A stretch of DNA of 64,000 bases from positions 274,238-338,237 of the forward strand of contig NZ_FOSS01000004.1 of assembly GCF_900114355.1 (NCBI RefSeq), written 5' to 3'. Below, one piece after another: positions 18,253-29,977 of this stretch. A model generated the notes under the pieces. That model worked only from the letters and a program-made list of their open reading frames with translations. It made no database searches and had not been told where the DNA came from. The position numbers were made by a program, and so were the translations under genes. Position 1 is the first letter of the stretch. Every line of letters starts with the position of its first letter. This stretch comes from Lysobacter sp. cf310 (GTDB lineage Bacteria > Pseudomonadota > Gammaproteobacteria > Xanthomonadales > Xanthomonadaceae).

Positions 18253-19968
18253 TCAGGCCTTGGCCGGCGCCTCGGCGTAACGCTTGGTCATCCACCACTG
18301 CTGCAGCAGACCCAGACCGCTGTTGGTGATCCAGTACAACACCAGACCGGCCGGGAAGAACGCGAACATCACGCCGAACACCAGCGGCATCAGCTGCATC
18401 ATCTTCTTCTGCATCGGGTCCATGCCCGGCGTCGGCGTCAGCTTCTGCGTCGCCCACATCACCGCGATGTTGATCAGCGGCAGCACGAAGAACGGATCGC
18501 GCGCGGTCAGATCGTGGATCCACAGCATCCACGGCGCGTGGCGCAGCTCGACCGACTCCAGCAACACCCAGTACAGCGCCAGGAACACCGGCATCTGCAC
18601 CAGGATCGGCAGACAGCCGCCGACCGGATTGATCTTCTCCTTCTTGTACAGCTCCATCATCGCCATCTGGAACTTCTGCTTGTCCTCGCCGTAGCGCTCC
18701 TTGAGCTGCTCGATGCGCGGCTGGAACTTGCGCATCTTCGCCATCGAGCGGTACTGCGCGGCGGACAGCGGATACATGGCTAGCTTGATCAGCACCACCA
18801 GGCCGATGATCGACCAGCCCCAGTTGCCGAACAGACCGTGCAGCTTGTCCAGCAGCCAGAAGATCGCGTTGGCCATCGTGGCCATGATGCTGTAGCTGCT
18901 GAAGTCGACCGCGCGCTCCAGGCCGGGGACCTGCTGGCCCTCGATCGCCTTGACCAGCTTGGGACCGATCCACAGGCGCGCCACGGTCTGCGCCTTGGCG
19001 CCCGGGGCGACGTTGACGGCCGGGCCGAGGTCGCGGATCAGGTACTGCGCGCCGCCGCCGGCGGTGCCGGCGGTCGCGAGCGAGAACATGCCCTCGTCGT
19101 TGGTGCCCGGGATCCAGGCCGCGAAGAAGTGGTGCTGCAGCATCGCCACCCAGCCGCCGGTGACCTTCTTGTCGAGCGGGCCGTCCTCGCCGAACTTGTC
19201 GAACTTGCGCTTCTCGTACTTGTCGGCGGCGCTGTACCAGGCCGCGCCCTGGAAGCTGTACTGCTCGGCATTCATCGGGCCGCTGCGGGTCAACGCGCGC
19301 GGCACGCGCGCGAGCTGGCGGTAGATCACGCCCTGCCACGGCGCGGCGCCGGCGTTGACGATTTCGTCGCGCACGGTGACAGCGTAACCGCTGTGCTGGA
19401 ACACGTAGGTGCGGCGGATGGTCAGGCCATTGGCGCCGGTCCAGACGAAGGGCACCGCGATTTCCTTGGCGCCGTTGGCCAGCACGTAGTCGCGCTGCGC
19501 GCTTTCGGGCACGAAGCCGCCCTCATGGGTCGGGGTGGCGCCGTTCTGGCTGACCCAGCCGCTCTGGGCGACGAAGTAGTTGTTGGCGTCCTCGGCCAGC
19601 AGGCGCACCGGCGCGCTGTCGTCGGCCGCTTCGCTCGGATACTTCAGCAGGTCGGCGCGGTGCAGGGTGCCGCCGTCGAGCACGACCTTGAGCACGTCGG
19701 TGGTGACGGTGACGGTCTGCGCGGCGCTGGGCGCGGCGACCGTGGCGGTCGGTGCGGCGCCGGGCAGCGCCGGCGCTGCGGGCACCAGGCCCTTGCCGGC
19801 CGCGGCCGTGGGCACGGTCGCGCCGGGCACGGTGCTGGCCGTGGCGGCGGCGGAAGCGGCGGTCACCGCCGGCGCCGGAGGCGCGGACTTCTCCTTGCCC
19901 CATTCGATCCACAGCAGGGTCGCCACCATCAGCCAGGCGAAGATCAGGAATACACGGGTCTGGTTCAT
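18253..19968 (-). CDS. yidC: Membrane protein insertase YidC
   Basis: 571 aa. It inserts and folds inner-membrane proteins alone or with SecYEG. The N-terminal helix (MNQTRVFLIFAWLMVATLLWIEWGKEK) anchors a large periplasmic beta-domain (about 60-350). The conserved five-helix insertase core follows from LDKLHGLFGNWGWSIIGLVVLIK, including NPVGGCLPILVQMPVFLALYW and GLVLYWITNSGL. The linker after the first helix is unusually Ala/Thr/Pro-rich. It lies 15 bp downstream of rnpA; the small yidD gene often found between them is absent. Confidence 0.97.
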   Translation of the reverse strand: MNQTRVFLIFAWLMVATLLWIEWGKEKSAPPAPAVTAASAAATASTVPGATVPTAAAGKGLVPAAPALPGAAPTATVAAPSAAQTVTVTTDVLKVVLDGGTLHRADLLKYPSEAADDSAPVRLLAEDANNYFVAQSGWVSQNGATPTHEGGFVPESAQRDYVLANGAKEIAVPFVWTGANGLTIRRTYVFQHSGYAVTVRDEIVNAGAAPWQGVIYRQLARVPRALTRSGPMNAEQYSFQGAAWYSAADKYEKRKFDKFGEDGPLDKKVTGGWVAMLQHHFFAAWIPGTNDEGMFSLATAGTAGGGAQYLIRDLGPAVNVAPGAKAQTVARLWIGPKLVKAIEGQQVPGLERAVDFSSYSIMATMANAIFWLLDKLHGLFGNWGWSIIGLVVLIKLAMYPLSAAQYRSMAKMRKFQPRIEQLKERYGEDKQKFQMAMMELYKKEKINPVGGCLPILVQMPVFLALYWVLLESVELRHAPWMLWIHDLTARDPFFVLPLINIAVMWATQKLTPTPGMDPMQKKMMQLMPLVFGVMFAFFPAGLVLYWITNSGLGLLQQWWMTKRYAEAPAKA

Positions 19969-19983
19969 GGGCAGCAGGCGGGC

Positions 19984-20400
19984 TCAGCCGGGACCGGGGT
20001 CCGGCAGTGGGGAGGGAATGGGATCGGCCGGCATTGTGCCGGGCACCGCAGGTGCGGGCAACGCGCCGGCGCGCTTGAGCAGACCCAGGAAGGCCTGGTC
20101 GAGTTCCTCGCGCGTGCAGCGCGAGGCGCCGGGGCGGGCGACCACGACGTAATCGCCGCGCGCCAGCCCGGCACGCAGTTTGCGGAAGGTATCGCGCAGG
20201 GCGCGCTTGATGCGGTTGCGGCCGACCGCGTGCGGGTCGACCTTGCGCGATACCGCCAGGCCCAGACGCGGCTCGCAATCGACGACCTGCCAATGCAAAG
20301 CAAGCACGGGCAGCGCGATGCGCCGGCCGTGCTTGAAGATGCGGTCGAAATCCGAACGCGCGCGTACCCGCGCGGTGCGCGGGAAGCGGGTGGAATTCAT
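19984..20400 (-). CDS. rnpA: Ribonuclease P protein component
   Basis: 138 aa from the ATG at 20400. It is the protein cofactor of RNase P, which matures tRNA 5' ends. The RNR signature region GRNRIKRALRDTFRK and the preceding PRLGLAVSRKVDPHAVGRN are clear. The C-terminus has an unconserved Pro-rich tail of about 25 residues. A longer in-frame start at 20457 would overrun most of the rpmH-rnpA spacer. It lies between rpmH and yidC as usual. Confidence 0.95.
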   Translation of the reverse strand: MNSTRFPRTARVRARSDFDRIFKHGRRIALPVLALHWQVVDCEPRLGLAVSRKVDPHAVGRNRIKRALRDTFRKLRAGLARGDYVVVARPGASRCTREELDQAFLGLLKRAGALPAPAVPGTMPADPIPSPLPDPGPG

Positions 20401-20469
20401 CGGGTCGGTACCGGCGATTGCCGGACGGTTGCCTGGGATCGCCTTAGCGACGGGCAACCGGAACGACGT

Positions 20470-20610
20470 TTAGGCGCAAAGACGCTTGCGGCCCTTGGCG
20501 CGACGACGGGCCAGGATCTTGCGGCCGTCGGCGGTCGCCATGCGGGCACGGAAACCGTGGTCGCGCTTGCGCTTGAGGTTGCTGGGCTGATAGGTGCGCT
20601 TGGTGGCCAT
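20470..20610 (-). CDS. rpmH: 50S ribosomal protein L34
   Basis: 46 aa, strongly basic: [20 protein letters not shown] at the start and [12 protein letters not shown] at the end, matching bL34 throughout. It is the first gene of the rpmH-rnpA-yidC cluster. Its ATG is 30 bp downstream of a well-formed sigma70-type promoter. Confidence 0.97.
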   Translation of the reverse strand: MATKRTYQPSNLKRKRDHGFRARMATADGRKILARRRAKGRKRLCA

Positions 20611-20646
20611 GGTCCGGCTCAATTAATACGGCGGAAAAGACCGGCG

Positions 20647-20676
20647 ATCATAGCGGCGATCCCAGGGCGCGGTCAA
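20647..20676 (-). promoter_or_regulatory. Sigma70-type promoter of rpmH
   Basis: On the minus strand TTGACC (20671-20676) and TATGAT (20647-20652) are separated by 18 bp, about 37 bp before the rpmH start. Confidence 0.65.
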
Positions 20677-20992
20677 GTTGAACTGAACAGCGGGCCGGCG
20701 GGGGCGGTGTCCCCGGCGGCTGCGACGGACGGGGTCCATGCTGCGGCGATGCGGTGTCCGGCGCCTGGCCAAGAACGCGCCAATCCGCGTCCTGACTGGC
20801 TCGCGCCGGGTCCGGGCCTGTGGACTAGCCTGTGTTCAGCCTTGTGGACAAGTCCTGTTCCGGACCTCGCCGCGGTGATAGTCTGGCCGACCCCCCTGCC
20901 CCGTTCGCCGCGAGTTGCATCGCGCGGCCGGCGGCGTTTCGACCGCCGCGCCCCCAGGCCGGCCGCACCGCACTAAGAAGACCTGCCGACCG
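20677..20992. other. rpmH-dnaA spacer with DnaA-box-like sites
   Basis: Contains TGTGGACTA (20819-20827) and TGTGGACAA (20843-20851), the latter one mismatch from the DnaA-box reverse complement TGTGGATAA. They may serve dnaA autoregulation or be part of the origin. No gene is seen; the upstream promoter of dnaA must lie here. Confidence 0.5.
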
Positions 20993-22324
20993 ATGGAAGC
21001 TTGGCCCCGCTGCCTCGAACGACTCGAAGCCGAATACCCGGTCGAGGATGTCCACACCTGGCTCAAGCCGCTGCAAGCGGCCCAGCGCGACGACGTCACG
21101 GTGCTGTACGCGCCCAACGCCTTCGTCGTCGAGCATGTGCGCGAACGCTACCTGGCGCGCATCCGCGAGCTGCTGAACTATTTCGCCGGCAGCGCCGAGG
21201 TCAGCCTGGAAATCGGTTCGCTGCCGCGCGTGGCGCCGGTGCGCGAAGCCGAGCCGGTCAGCGCCGGCCGCCCGGCCGCGGTGGCGCCGGTCGAACCCTT
21301 CCAGGGCAATCTGGACAATCACTACACCTTCGACAACTTCGTCGAAGGCCGCAGCAACCAGCTCGGCCGCGCCGCGGCGCTGCAGGCCGCGCAGAAGCCC
21401 GGCGAACGCGCGCACAACCCGCTGCTGCTGTACGGGGGCACCGGCCTGGGCAAGACCCATCTGATGTTCGCCGCCGGCAACGCCATGCGCGAGGCCAATC
21501 CGGCCATGCGCGTGATGTACCTGCGCTCGGAACAGTTCTTCAGCGCGATGATGAAGTCGCTGCAGGACAAGACCATGGATCAGTTCAAGCGCCAGTTCCA
21601 GCGCGTGGACGCGTTGCTGATCGACGACATCCAGTTCTTCGCCGGCAAGGACCGCACCCAGGAAGAGTTCTTCCATACCTTCAACGCGCTGTTCGACGGC
21701 AAGCAGCAGATCATCCTGACCTGCGACCGTTACCCGCGCGAAGTCGAGGGCCTGGAGCCGCGCCTGAAATCGCGCCTGGCCTGGGGCCTGTCGGTGGCGA
21801 TCGAGCCGCCGGACTTCGAGACCCGCGCCCAGATCGTGATCTCCAAGGCCAAGGAACGCGGCGCCGCGATTCCGGAGGAAGTCGCGTTCCTGCTGGCCAA
21901 GAAGATGCGCAGCAACGTGCGCGACCTGGAAGGCGCGCTCAACACCCTGACCGCACGCGCCAACTTCACCGGCCGCGCGATCACCGTCGAGTTCGCCCAG
22001 GAGACCCTGCGCGATCTGCTGCGCGCGCAGCAGCAGGCGATCGGCATCCCCAACATCCAGAAGACCGTGGCCGATTACTACGGGCTGCAGATGAAGGACC
22101 TGCTGTCCAAGCGCCGCACCCGTTCCCTGGCGCGCCCGCGCCAGGTCGCGATGGCGCTGACCAAGGAACTGACCGAACACAGCCTGCCCGAGATCGGCGA
22201 TGCCTTCGCCGGCCGCGACCACACCACGGTGCTGCATGCCTGCCGGCAGATCCGCACCCTGATGGAGACCGACGGCAAGCTTCGCGAGGATTGGGACAAG
22301 CTGATCCGCAAGCTCAGCGAGTGA
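20993..22324 (+). CDS. dnaA: Chromosomal replication initiator protein DnaA
   Basis: 443 aa from the ATG at 20993. Domain I begins [16 protein letters not shown], followed by a short Pro/Ala linker. The AAA+ domain has Walker [10 protein letters not shown], Walker [11 protein letters not shown] and sensor-1 ILTCDRYP. Domain IV carries the DNA-binding signature [15 protein letters not shown] longer in-frame extension upstream lacks homology. It heads the dnaA-dnaN-recF-gyrB series. Confidence 0.98.
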   Translation: MEAWPRCLERLEAEYPVEDVHTWLKPLQAAQRDDVTVLYAPNAFVVEHVRERYLARIRELLNYFAGSAEVSLEIGSLPRVAPVREAEPVSAGRPAAVAPVEPFQGNLDNHYTFDNFVEGRSNQLGRAAALQAAQKPGERAHNPLLLYGGTGLGKTHLMFAAGNAMREANPAMRVMYLRSEQFFSAMMKSLQDKTMDQFKRQFQRVDALLIDDIQFFAGKDRTQEEFFHTFNALFDGKQQIILTCDRYPREVEGLEPRLKSRLAWGLSVAIEPPDFETRAQIVISKAKERGAAIPEEVAFLLAKKMRSNVRDLEGALNTLTARANFTGRAITVEFAQETLRDLLRAQQQAIGIPNIQKTVADYYGLQMKDLLSKRRTRSLARPRQVAMALTKELTEHSLPEIGDAFAGRDHTTVLHACRQIRTLMETDGKLREDWDKLIRKLSE

Positions 22325-22624
22325 GGCCGCAGGCGACGAACGGCGCCGGTGCAGGTACTCTTCGAACAAAGCGGTGCATGGCCCGCGTACAAGCTGTGGA
22401 TAGATCGGAGCCGGCGACCGGCCTGCAGATTTATCCACAGATTGTCCCGGAGCTCAGGGTCCGGTTCTACCGAACTTTGCATGAACGAAAAATCCAGTAA
22501 AAACAATTAGTTATTGTAGTTTTCCCGGGTTTTCGGCGACACCATCACCACCATGCTTTTGATTTATCCATCTCTTTTGTATTGGGCGTTGCCGCCCGAA
22601 CCGACTAGGGGCTAAGGGGTCCGC
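22325..22624. other. Putative chromosomal origin oriC (dnaA-dnaN spacer)
   Basis: A perfect DnaA box TTATCCACA is at 22431-22439, a one-mismatch inverted box TGTGGATAG at 22395-22403, and a weaker TTATCCATC at 22564-22572. The stretch from about 22475 to 22585 is very AT-rich for this genome (for example AAAAATCCAGTAAAAAC and TTAGTTATTGTAG), which fits an unwinding element. Confidence 0.7.
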
Positions 22625-23725
22625 ATGCGTTTCAGCCTGCAACGAGAAGTGTTTCTCAAGCCGTTGGCGCAAGTCGTCAACGTAGTCGAACGCCGGCAGA
22701 CCCTGCCGGTCCTGGCCAATCTGCTGGTACAGGTCAAGGACGGGCAGCTCTCGCTGACCGGTACCGACCTGGAAGTCGAAATGGTCTCGCGCATCGTCGT
22801 GGACGACGCCAAAGACGGCGAAACCACGATTCCGGCGCGCAAGCTGTTCGAGATCGTTCGCGCCCTCCCTGACGGCAGCAAGGTGACCGTCACCCAGACC
22901 GCCGAGAAGATCACGGTCCAGGCCGGGCGTTCGCGCTTCACGCTGGCCAGCCTGCCGGCCAACGACTTTCCGTCGATCGACGAAGTCGAAGCCACCGAGC
23001 GCGTGCGCGTGCCGGAAGCGGCGCTGAAGGAACTGATCGAACGCACCGCGTTCGCGATGGCCCAGCAGGACGTGCGCTACTACCTCAACGGCCTGCTGTT
23101 CGATCTGCGCGAGAACAGCCTGCGCTGCGTGGCCACCGACGGCCATCGCCTGGCGCTGTGCGAAACCGCCTACGAAGGCAGCGGCCAGACCAAGCGCCAG
23201 ATCATCGTGCCGCGCAAGGGCGTGCAGGAACTGCAGCGCCTGCTGGAAGGCGGCGACCGCGAGATCGAGATCGAGATGGGCCGCGGCCACATCCGGGTCA
23301 AGCGCGACGACGTGACCTTTACCAGCAAGCTCATCGACGGCCGCTTCCCCGACTACGAAGCGGTGATTCCGATCGGTGCGGACCGCGAAGTGCGGATTGA
23401 GCGCGAGACCCTGCGTGCGGCCCTGCAGCGCGCGGCGATCCTGTCGAACGAGAAGTACCGCGGCGTGCGCATCGAAGTCTCGCCCGGTCAGCTCAAGATC
23501 AGCGCGCATAACCCGGAACAGGAAGAAGCGCAGGAAGAGGTGGAAGCCGACACCAAGGTCGACGACTTGGCGGTGGGCTTCAACGTCAACTACCTGCTCG
23601 ACGCCCTGACCGCCCTGCGCGACGAGCACGTGGTGATCGCCCTGCGCGACGCCAACTCCTCGGCGCTGGTGCGCGAAGCGGCCAACGAGAAGTGCCGCCA
23701 CGTGGTCATGCCGCTGCGGCTTTGA
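22625..23725 (+). CDS. dnaN: DNA polymerase III subunit beta (sliding clamp)
   Basis: 366 aa, standard length. It forms the ring-shaped processivity clamp loaded onto DNA. MRFSLQREVFLKPLAQVVNVVERRQTLPVL at the start, the central DGHRLALCE segment and the terminal CRHVVMPLRL are diagnostic. It ends just before a parS-like palindrome and a strong terminator, so it is probably not co-transcribed with recF here. Confidence 0.98.
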   Translation: MRFSLQREVFLKPLAQVVNVVERRQTLPVLANLLVQVKDGQLSLTGTDLEVEMVSRIVVDDAKDGETTIPARKLFEIVRALPDGSKVTVTQTAEKITVQAGRSRFTLASLPANDFPSIDEVEATERVRVPEAALKELIERTAFAMAQQDVRYYLNGLLFDLRENSLRCVATDGHRLALCETAYEGSGQTKRQIIVPRKGVQELQRLLEGGDREIEIEMGRGHIRVKRDDVTFTSKLIDGRFPDYEAVIPIGADREVRIERETLRAALQRAAILSNEKYRGVRIEVSPGQLKISAHNPEQEEAQEEVEADTKVDDLAVGFNVNYLLDALTALRDEHVVIALRDANSSALVREAANEKCRHVVMPLRL

Positions 23726-23748
23726 TCGGCGTCCGGTCCGCGAGGATC

Positions 23749-23764
23749 GGTTCCACGTGGAACA
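23749..23764. promoter_or_regulatory. parS-like ParB-binding site (1)
   Basis: GGTTCCACGTGGAACA, one base off the 16-bp palindrome TGTTCCACGTGGAACA. It lies 24 bp after the dnaN stop and directly before the terminator. Confidence 0.75.
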
Positions 23765-23765
23765 T

Positions 23766-23797
23766 GAAACGCCCGGCGCTGCCGGGCGTTTCGTTTT
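23766..23797 (+). terminator. Intrinsic terminator of dnaN
   Basis: GAAACGCCCGGC, loop GCT, GCCGGGCGTTTC, then GTTTT. 12-bp perfect stem. Confidence 0.85.
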
Positions 23798-24097
23798 GGC
23801 GCCGGCGTGGGCTGTGCGCTGCCTCGGTTTGGCTGTGCATTGCTCGCTCGTCTTAAAGGCTGAGGCCGGACGGGTTGGGGAGGATGCGGCCCTGCTTGCG
23901 GCTGGCCTGAAAGCAAATCCCCCTCAATCCCCCTTTTTCAAAGGGGGAGGCCGTATCGACGGATCATCGATTTCCGCTCCCTGCTCCCTGCTCCGCTGCC
24001 CGCCTGCTCCTCTGCCCCCTACCTCCCAGTGCGTCCAATCACCCAGCGTCCTGCATTCCTCCCGCGCCGCCCGAACCCGATCTGCGATCATCCACAC
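23798..24097. repeat. dnaN-recF spacer with AAATCCCCC hairpin repeat
   Basis: At 23914-23950 lies AAATCCCCCTCAATCCCCC then TTTTTCAAAGGGGGA, which folds into a CCCCCTTT/AAAGGGGG hairpin. The same element is found inverted at 61980-62018 and as a TCCTCC variant inside the long modules at 14642 and 18119. The rest of the 300 bp shows no gene. Confidence 0.65.
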
Positions 24098-25222
24098 ATG
24101 CACGTAACCCGTCTGGAAGCCCGCGGCCTGCGCCGCTTCGCCGATGTCCGGCTGGCGCCGGCGCCCGGGATCAACCTGATCACCGGCGACAACGGCGCCG
24201 GCAAGACCAGCCTGCTCGAGGCCCTGCACTTGATGGCCTACGGGCGCAGCTTCCGTGGCCGGGTCCGCGACGGCCTGGTCCGGGCCGGGGATCCTGCCCT
24301 GGAGGTGTTCGTCGAGTGGCAGGAAAGCCTGGGACCGAATGCGGCCGCCGTGGCTGACGGCGGCCCGGAGGCGACCCGGATGCGCAAGGCGGGCCTGCGC
24401 CACACCGGGCAGGACTGGATCGGCCGCCTGGACGGCAGCCCGGTGGCCCAGCTGGGTGAGTTGTGCGCGGCCCTGGCCGTGGTCAGCTTCGAGCCCGGCA
24501 GCCATGCGCTGATCACCGGCGGCGCCGAGTCGCGCCGGCGCTATCTGGATTGGGGCCTGTTCCACGTGGAACACGACTTCATTGCCCTGTGGCGGCGGTA
24601 TACCCGTGCGCTCAAGCAGCGCAACGCCTTGCTCAAGGCCCGGGCCCGCGACGGCCAGCTCGATGCCTGGGACCGCGAGCTCGCCGATGCCGGCGAACCC
24701 TTGAGCCGGCGGCGCCAGCATTACCTGGAGGATCTGCAGCCGCGCTTCTCGGCCCTGGCCGCCGAGCTGGCACCGGCCCTGGGCGATACCCGCCTGGACT
24801 ACCTGCCGGGTTGGCGCCGCGACGAGCTGCCGCTGGCCGACGCCCTGCTGCTGGCACGCGAACGCGATCAGACCGCCGGCTACACCTCGGTCGGCCCGCA
24901 TCGGGCCGACTGGCGCATCCAGTTCGGCGGCCTGCCCGGCCGCGACGCGCTGTCGCGCGGCCAGGCCAAGCTCACCGCCCTGTCCGCGCTGCTGGCCCAG
25001 GCCGAGCACCACGCCCTGGCGCGCAAGGAGTGGCCGGTGATCGCGCTGGACGATCTGGCCTCGGAACTGGACCGTCAACACCAGCGCCGGGTGCTGCAGC
25101 GCCTGATCGCCTGCGGCGCCCAGGTCTTCATTACCGGCACCGAGGCGCCCAGCGCCCTGGCCGAGCTGGGCGTCGAGACCATGGTGTTCCACGTGGAACA
25201 AGGAGAAATTCGTCCTACCTAG
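24098..25222 (+). CDS. recF: DNA replication and repair protein RecF
   Basis: 374 aa from the ATG at 24098. An SMC-like ATPase that helps load RecA at gaps. Walker A GDNGAGKTS near residue 35, the family segments EALHLMAYGRSFRG and GPHRADWRI, the signature LSRGQAKL and Walker B IALDDLASELD are present. Two parS-like palindromes lie inside the frame and each is read as FHVE: GLFHVEHDF mid-protein and MVFHVEQGE near the C-terminus. A longer start at 24029 lacks homology. It is separated from dnaN by a terminator and a 370 bp spacer. Confidence 0.96.
   Translation: MHVTRLEARGLRRFADVRLAPAPGINLITGDNGAGKTSLLEALHLMAYGRSFRGRVRDGLVRAGDPALEVFVEWQESLGPNAAAVADGGPEATRMRKAGLRHTGQDWIGRLDGSPVAQLGELCAALAVVSFEPGSHALITGGAESRRRYLDWGLFHVEHDFIALWRRYTRALKQRNALLKARARDGQLDAWDRELADAGEPLSRRRQHYLEDLQPRFSALAAELAPALGDTRLDYLPGWRRDELPLADALLLARERDQTAGYTSVGPHRADWRIQFGGLPGRDALSRGQAKLTALSALLAQAEHHALARKEWPVIALDDLASELDRQHQRRVLQRLIACGAQVFITGTEAPSALAELGVETMVFHVEQGEIRPT
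24558..24573. promoter_or_regulatory. parS-like site (2), inside recF
   Basis: TGTTCCACGTGGAACA, perfect 16-bp palindrome, read within recF as the LFHVEH segment. Confidence 0.8.
25185..25200. promoter_or_regulatory. parS-like site (3), near the recF 3' end
   Basis: TGTTCCACGTGGAACA, perfect 16-bp palindrome, read in recF as VFHVEQ. Confidence 0.8.
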
Positions 25223-25223
25223 A

Positions 25224-25239
25224 TGTTCCACGTGGAACA
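25224..25239. promoter_or_regulatory. parS-like site (4), 1 bp after recF
   Basis: TGTTCCACGTGGAACA, extended to an 18-bp palindrome by flanking A/T (25223-25240). Centre-to-centre distance to site 3 is 39 bp. Confidence 0.82.
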
Positions 25240-25240
25240 T

Positions 25241-28128
<2,888 letters not shown>

Positions 28129-28138
28129 GCCGACGCCG

Positions 28139-28972
28139 ATGGCGCCCGCTTTCGAGCCCACCGCCGCCGCCCTGCCCGCGGCGGTGCCGCCGCCGCTGCC
28201 GGCGCCGCGCACCCGCGCGGTGCTCGGCCACGCCGCGCTGGATTTCCTGATCGCGGTCGCGATCATGCTGGCCCTGAGCTTCGCCACCATGGTCGCGTGG
28301 GCGGTCGTGCGCGGCATCCAGATCGGCCTGGCGCAGCAAGCCGCGCCTACCGCCGACGCCTTCGCCGACATCGGCCAACCCGGCGGCCTGGCCCAGCTGG
28401 CCATGGCCCTGGTCGCGATGGGCAGCGCTTCGTTCGCCGTCTACCTGCTGCGCCGCCGCGCCGGGCGCGAGGAACGCGCCGCCTCCTGGCGCGCCGCACG
28501 CCGGCCCGCCACCTGGGCCTGGGCCGCGGGCGTGGGCCTGGCCACCTTCGGCCTCAGCGCCGCGCTGAGCTGGATCGGCGAGCAGTTCGGCATCGAACCC
28601 CTGCCCAGCAACGTCGAGATGATCCAGGCCGCCCTGCGCAGCCAGTTCGTCCTGACCCTGCTGTTCGCGGTGGTGCTGGCACCGGCCTACGAAGAACTGC
28701 TGTTCCGGCGCGTGCTGTTCGGGCGCTTCTGGGCCGCCGGCCTGCCCGGCCTGGGCATCGTCCTGAGCAGCCTGGCCTTCGCCCTGATGCACGAACTGCC
28801 CGGTCTGAGCGGCAACGGACCCGGCGCGATCAGCCTGTTGTGGCTGACCTACGCCAGCATCGGCGCCGCCTTCGCCTGGCTTTACCGCCGCACCGGTACC
28901 CTGTGGGCGGCCATCGCCGCGCACGGAATCAACAACCTGCTCGCCTGCGCCTTGCTGGTTGCGCAGGGCTGA
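28139..28972 (+). CDS. CPBP family intramembrane glutamic endopeptidase
   Basis: 277 aa. About six to seven transmembrane segments follow a Pro/Ala-rich N-terminus. The CPBP (CAAX protease and bacteriocin-processing) motifs are present: YEELLFRR near residue 183, the LMHELPG His in the next helix and AAHGINNLL in the last. These supply the catalytic Glu pair and two His. Starts 10 bp after gyrB and may share its transcript. Substrate unknown; bacterial members range from prenyl-protein processing to bacteriocin self-immunity. Confidence 0.9.
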   Translation: MAPAFEPTAAALPAAVPPPLPAPRTRAVLGHAALDFLIAVAIMLALSFATMVAWAVVRGIQIGLAQQAAPTADAFADIGQPGGLAQLAMALVAMGSASFAVYLLRRRAGREERAASWRAARRPATWAWAAGVGLATFGLSAALSWIGEQFGIEPLPSNVEMIQAALRSQFVLTLLFAVVLAPAYEELLFRRVLFGRFWAAGLPGLGIVLSSLAFALMHELPGLSGNGPGAISLLWLTYASIGAAFAWLYRRTGTLWAAIAAHGINNLLACALLVAQG

Positions 28973-29053
28973 TGTCCCCGCCCTGGCGCGTTTGACGAAA
29001 AGTTAATCCCGATCGGTCTACAACGCGGTCATACGCAAGGGGAATTCTGCTCA

Positions 29054-29857
29054 GTGAAGCGTTTACTGCTCGGTGTCTCGATCGCGCTGGTCGCCGCCGC
29101 CTGCGCCACCACCACCTCGCCCACCGGGCGTCGGCAGAGCGTGGGCGCGGTATCGCAGGAACAGCTCAATCAGATGGGCGCGCAAGCCTTCGTCGACGCC
29201 AAGTCCAAGGGCAAGCTCAGCACCGACGCGCGCCAGACCGGCTATGTGCGCTGCGTGGTCGATGCGGTGACCCGCCAGCTGCCGGCCGGCTGGCAGGCGC
29301 AGTGGGACGTCGCCGTGTTCGTCGACAGCTCGCCCAACGCCTTTGCCCTGCCCGGCGGCAAGGTCGGCGTGAACACCGGCATCTTCACGGTCGCCAAGAA
29401 CCAGGACCAGCTGGCGGCGGTGATCGCGCACGAGGTCGGCCACGTGGTCTCGCGCCACCACGACGAGCGCATCACCCGCCAGATCACCGCCCAGACCGGC
29501 CTGAGCATCGCCGGCGCCCTGCTAGGCTCGCGCTACGGCGAAGGCGCGGCCAGCGCCACCAACCAGCTCGGCGGCGCCGCGGTGCAGGGCCTGTTCCTGC
29601 TGCCCGGCTCGCGCACCCAGGAATCCGAGGCCGACGTGGTCGGCCAGCAATTGATGGCCCAGGCCGGCTTCGATCCGCAGCAGGCGGTGAACCTGTGGCA
29701 GAACATGATCGCCGCCAGCCAGAGCCGTCCGCCGCAGTGGTTGTCCACCCATCCGGACCCCCAATCGCGCATCCAGGAACTGCGCGCGCGGGCCGGCGGG
29801 CTCATGCCGGTGTACCAGCAGGCGCGTTCGGCCGGCCGTACGCCCAAGTGTGGATGA
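29054..29857 (+). CDS. M48 family metallopeptidase lipoprotein
   Basis: 267 aa starting with GTG at 29054. Lipoprotein signal with lipobox VAAAC. The zinc site HEVGH (His126, Glu127, His130) is intact and the downstream third ligand region is SRTQESEADVVGQQLM. The layout matches periplasmic or outer-membrane M48 proteases of the LoiP/YcaL/BepA type involved in envelope protein quality control. It ends with the family's STHPDPQSRIQ segment. Stands between the CPBP gene and the TPR protein. Confidence 0.93.
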   Translation: MKRLLLGVSIALVAAACATTTSPTGRRQSVGAVSQEQLNQMGAQAFVDAKSKGKLSTDARQTGYVRCVVDAVTRQLPAGWQAQWDVAVFVDSSPNAFALPGGKVGVNTGIFTVAKNQDQLAAVIAHEVGHVVSRHHDERITRQITAQTGLSIAGALLGSRYGEGAASATNQLGGAAVQGLFLLPGSRTQESEADVVGQQLMAQAGFDPQQAVNLWQNMIAASQSRPPQWLSTHPDPQSRIQELRARAGGLMPVYQQARSAGRTPKCG

Positions 29858-29977
29858 ACGAGAAGCATTAACCGCTGCAAAACCCCGTATCGCCCGGCCC
29901 CGCGTTTCTGTTAGCGTGACGGCCCCCCGGCCCTGCGGCCATCGACCCCGCCACGGCGGCAGCTGATTGAGGTGACC

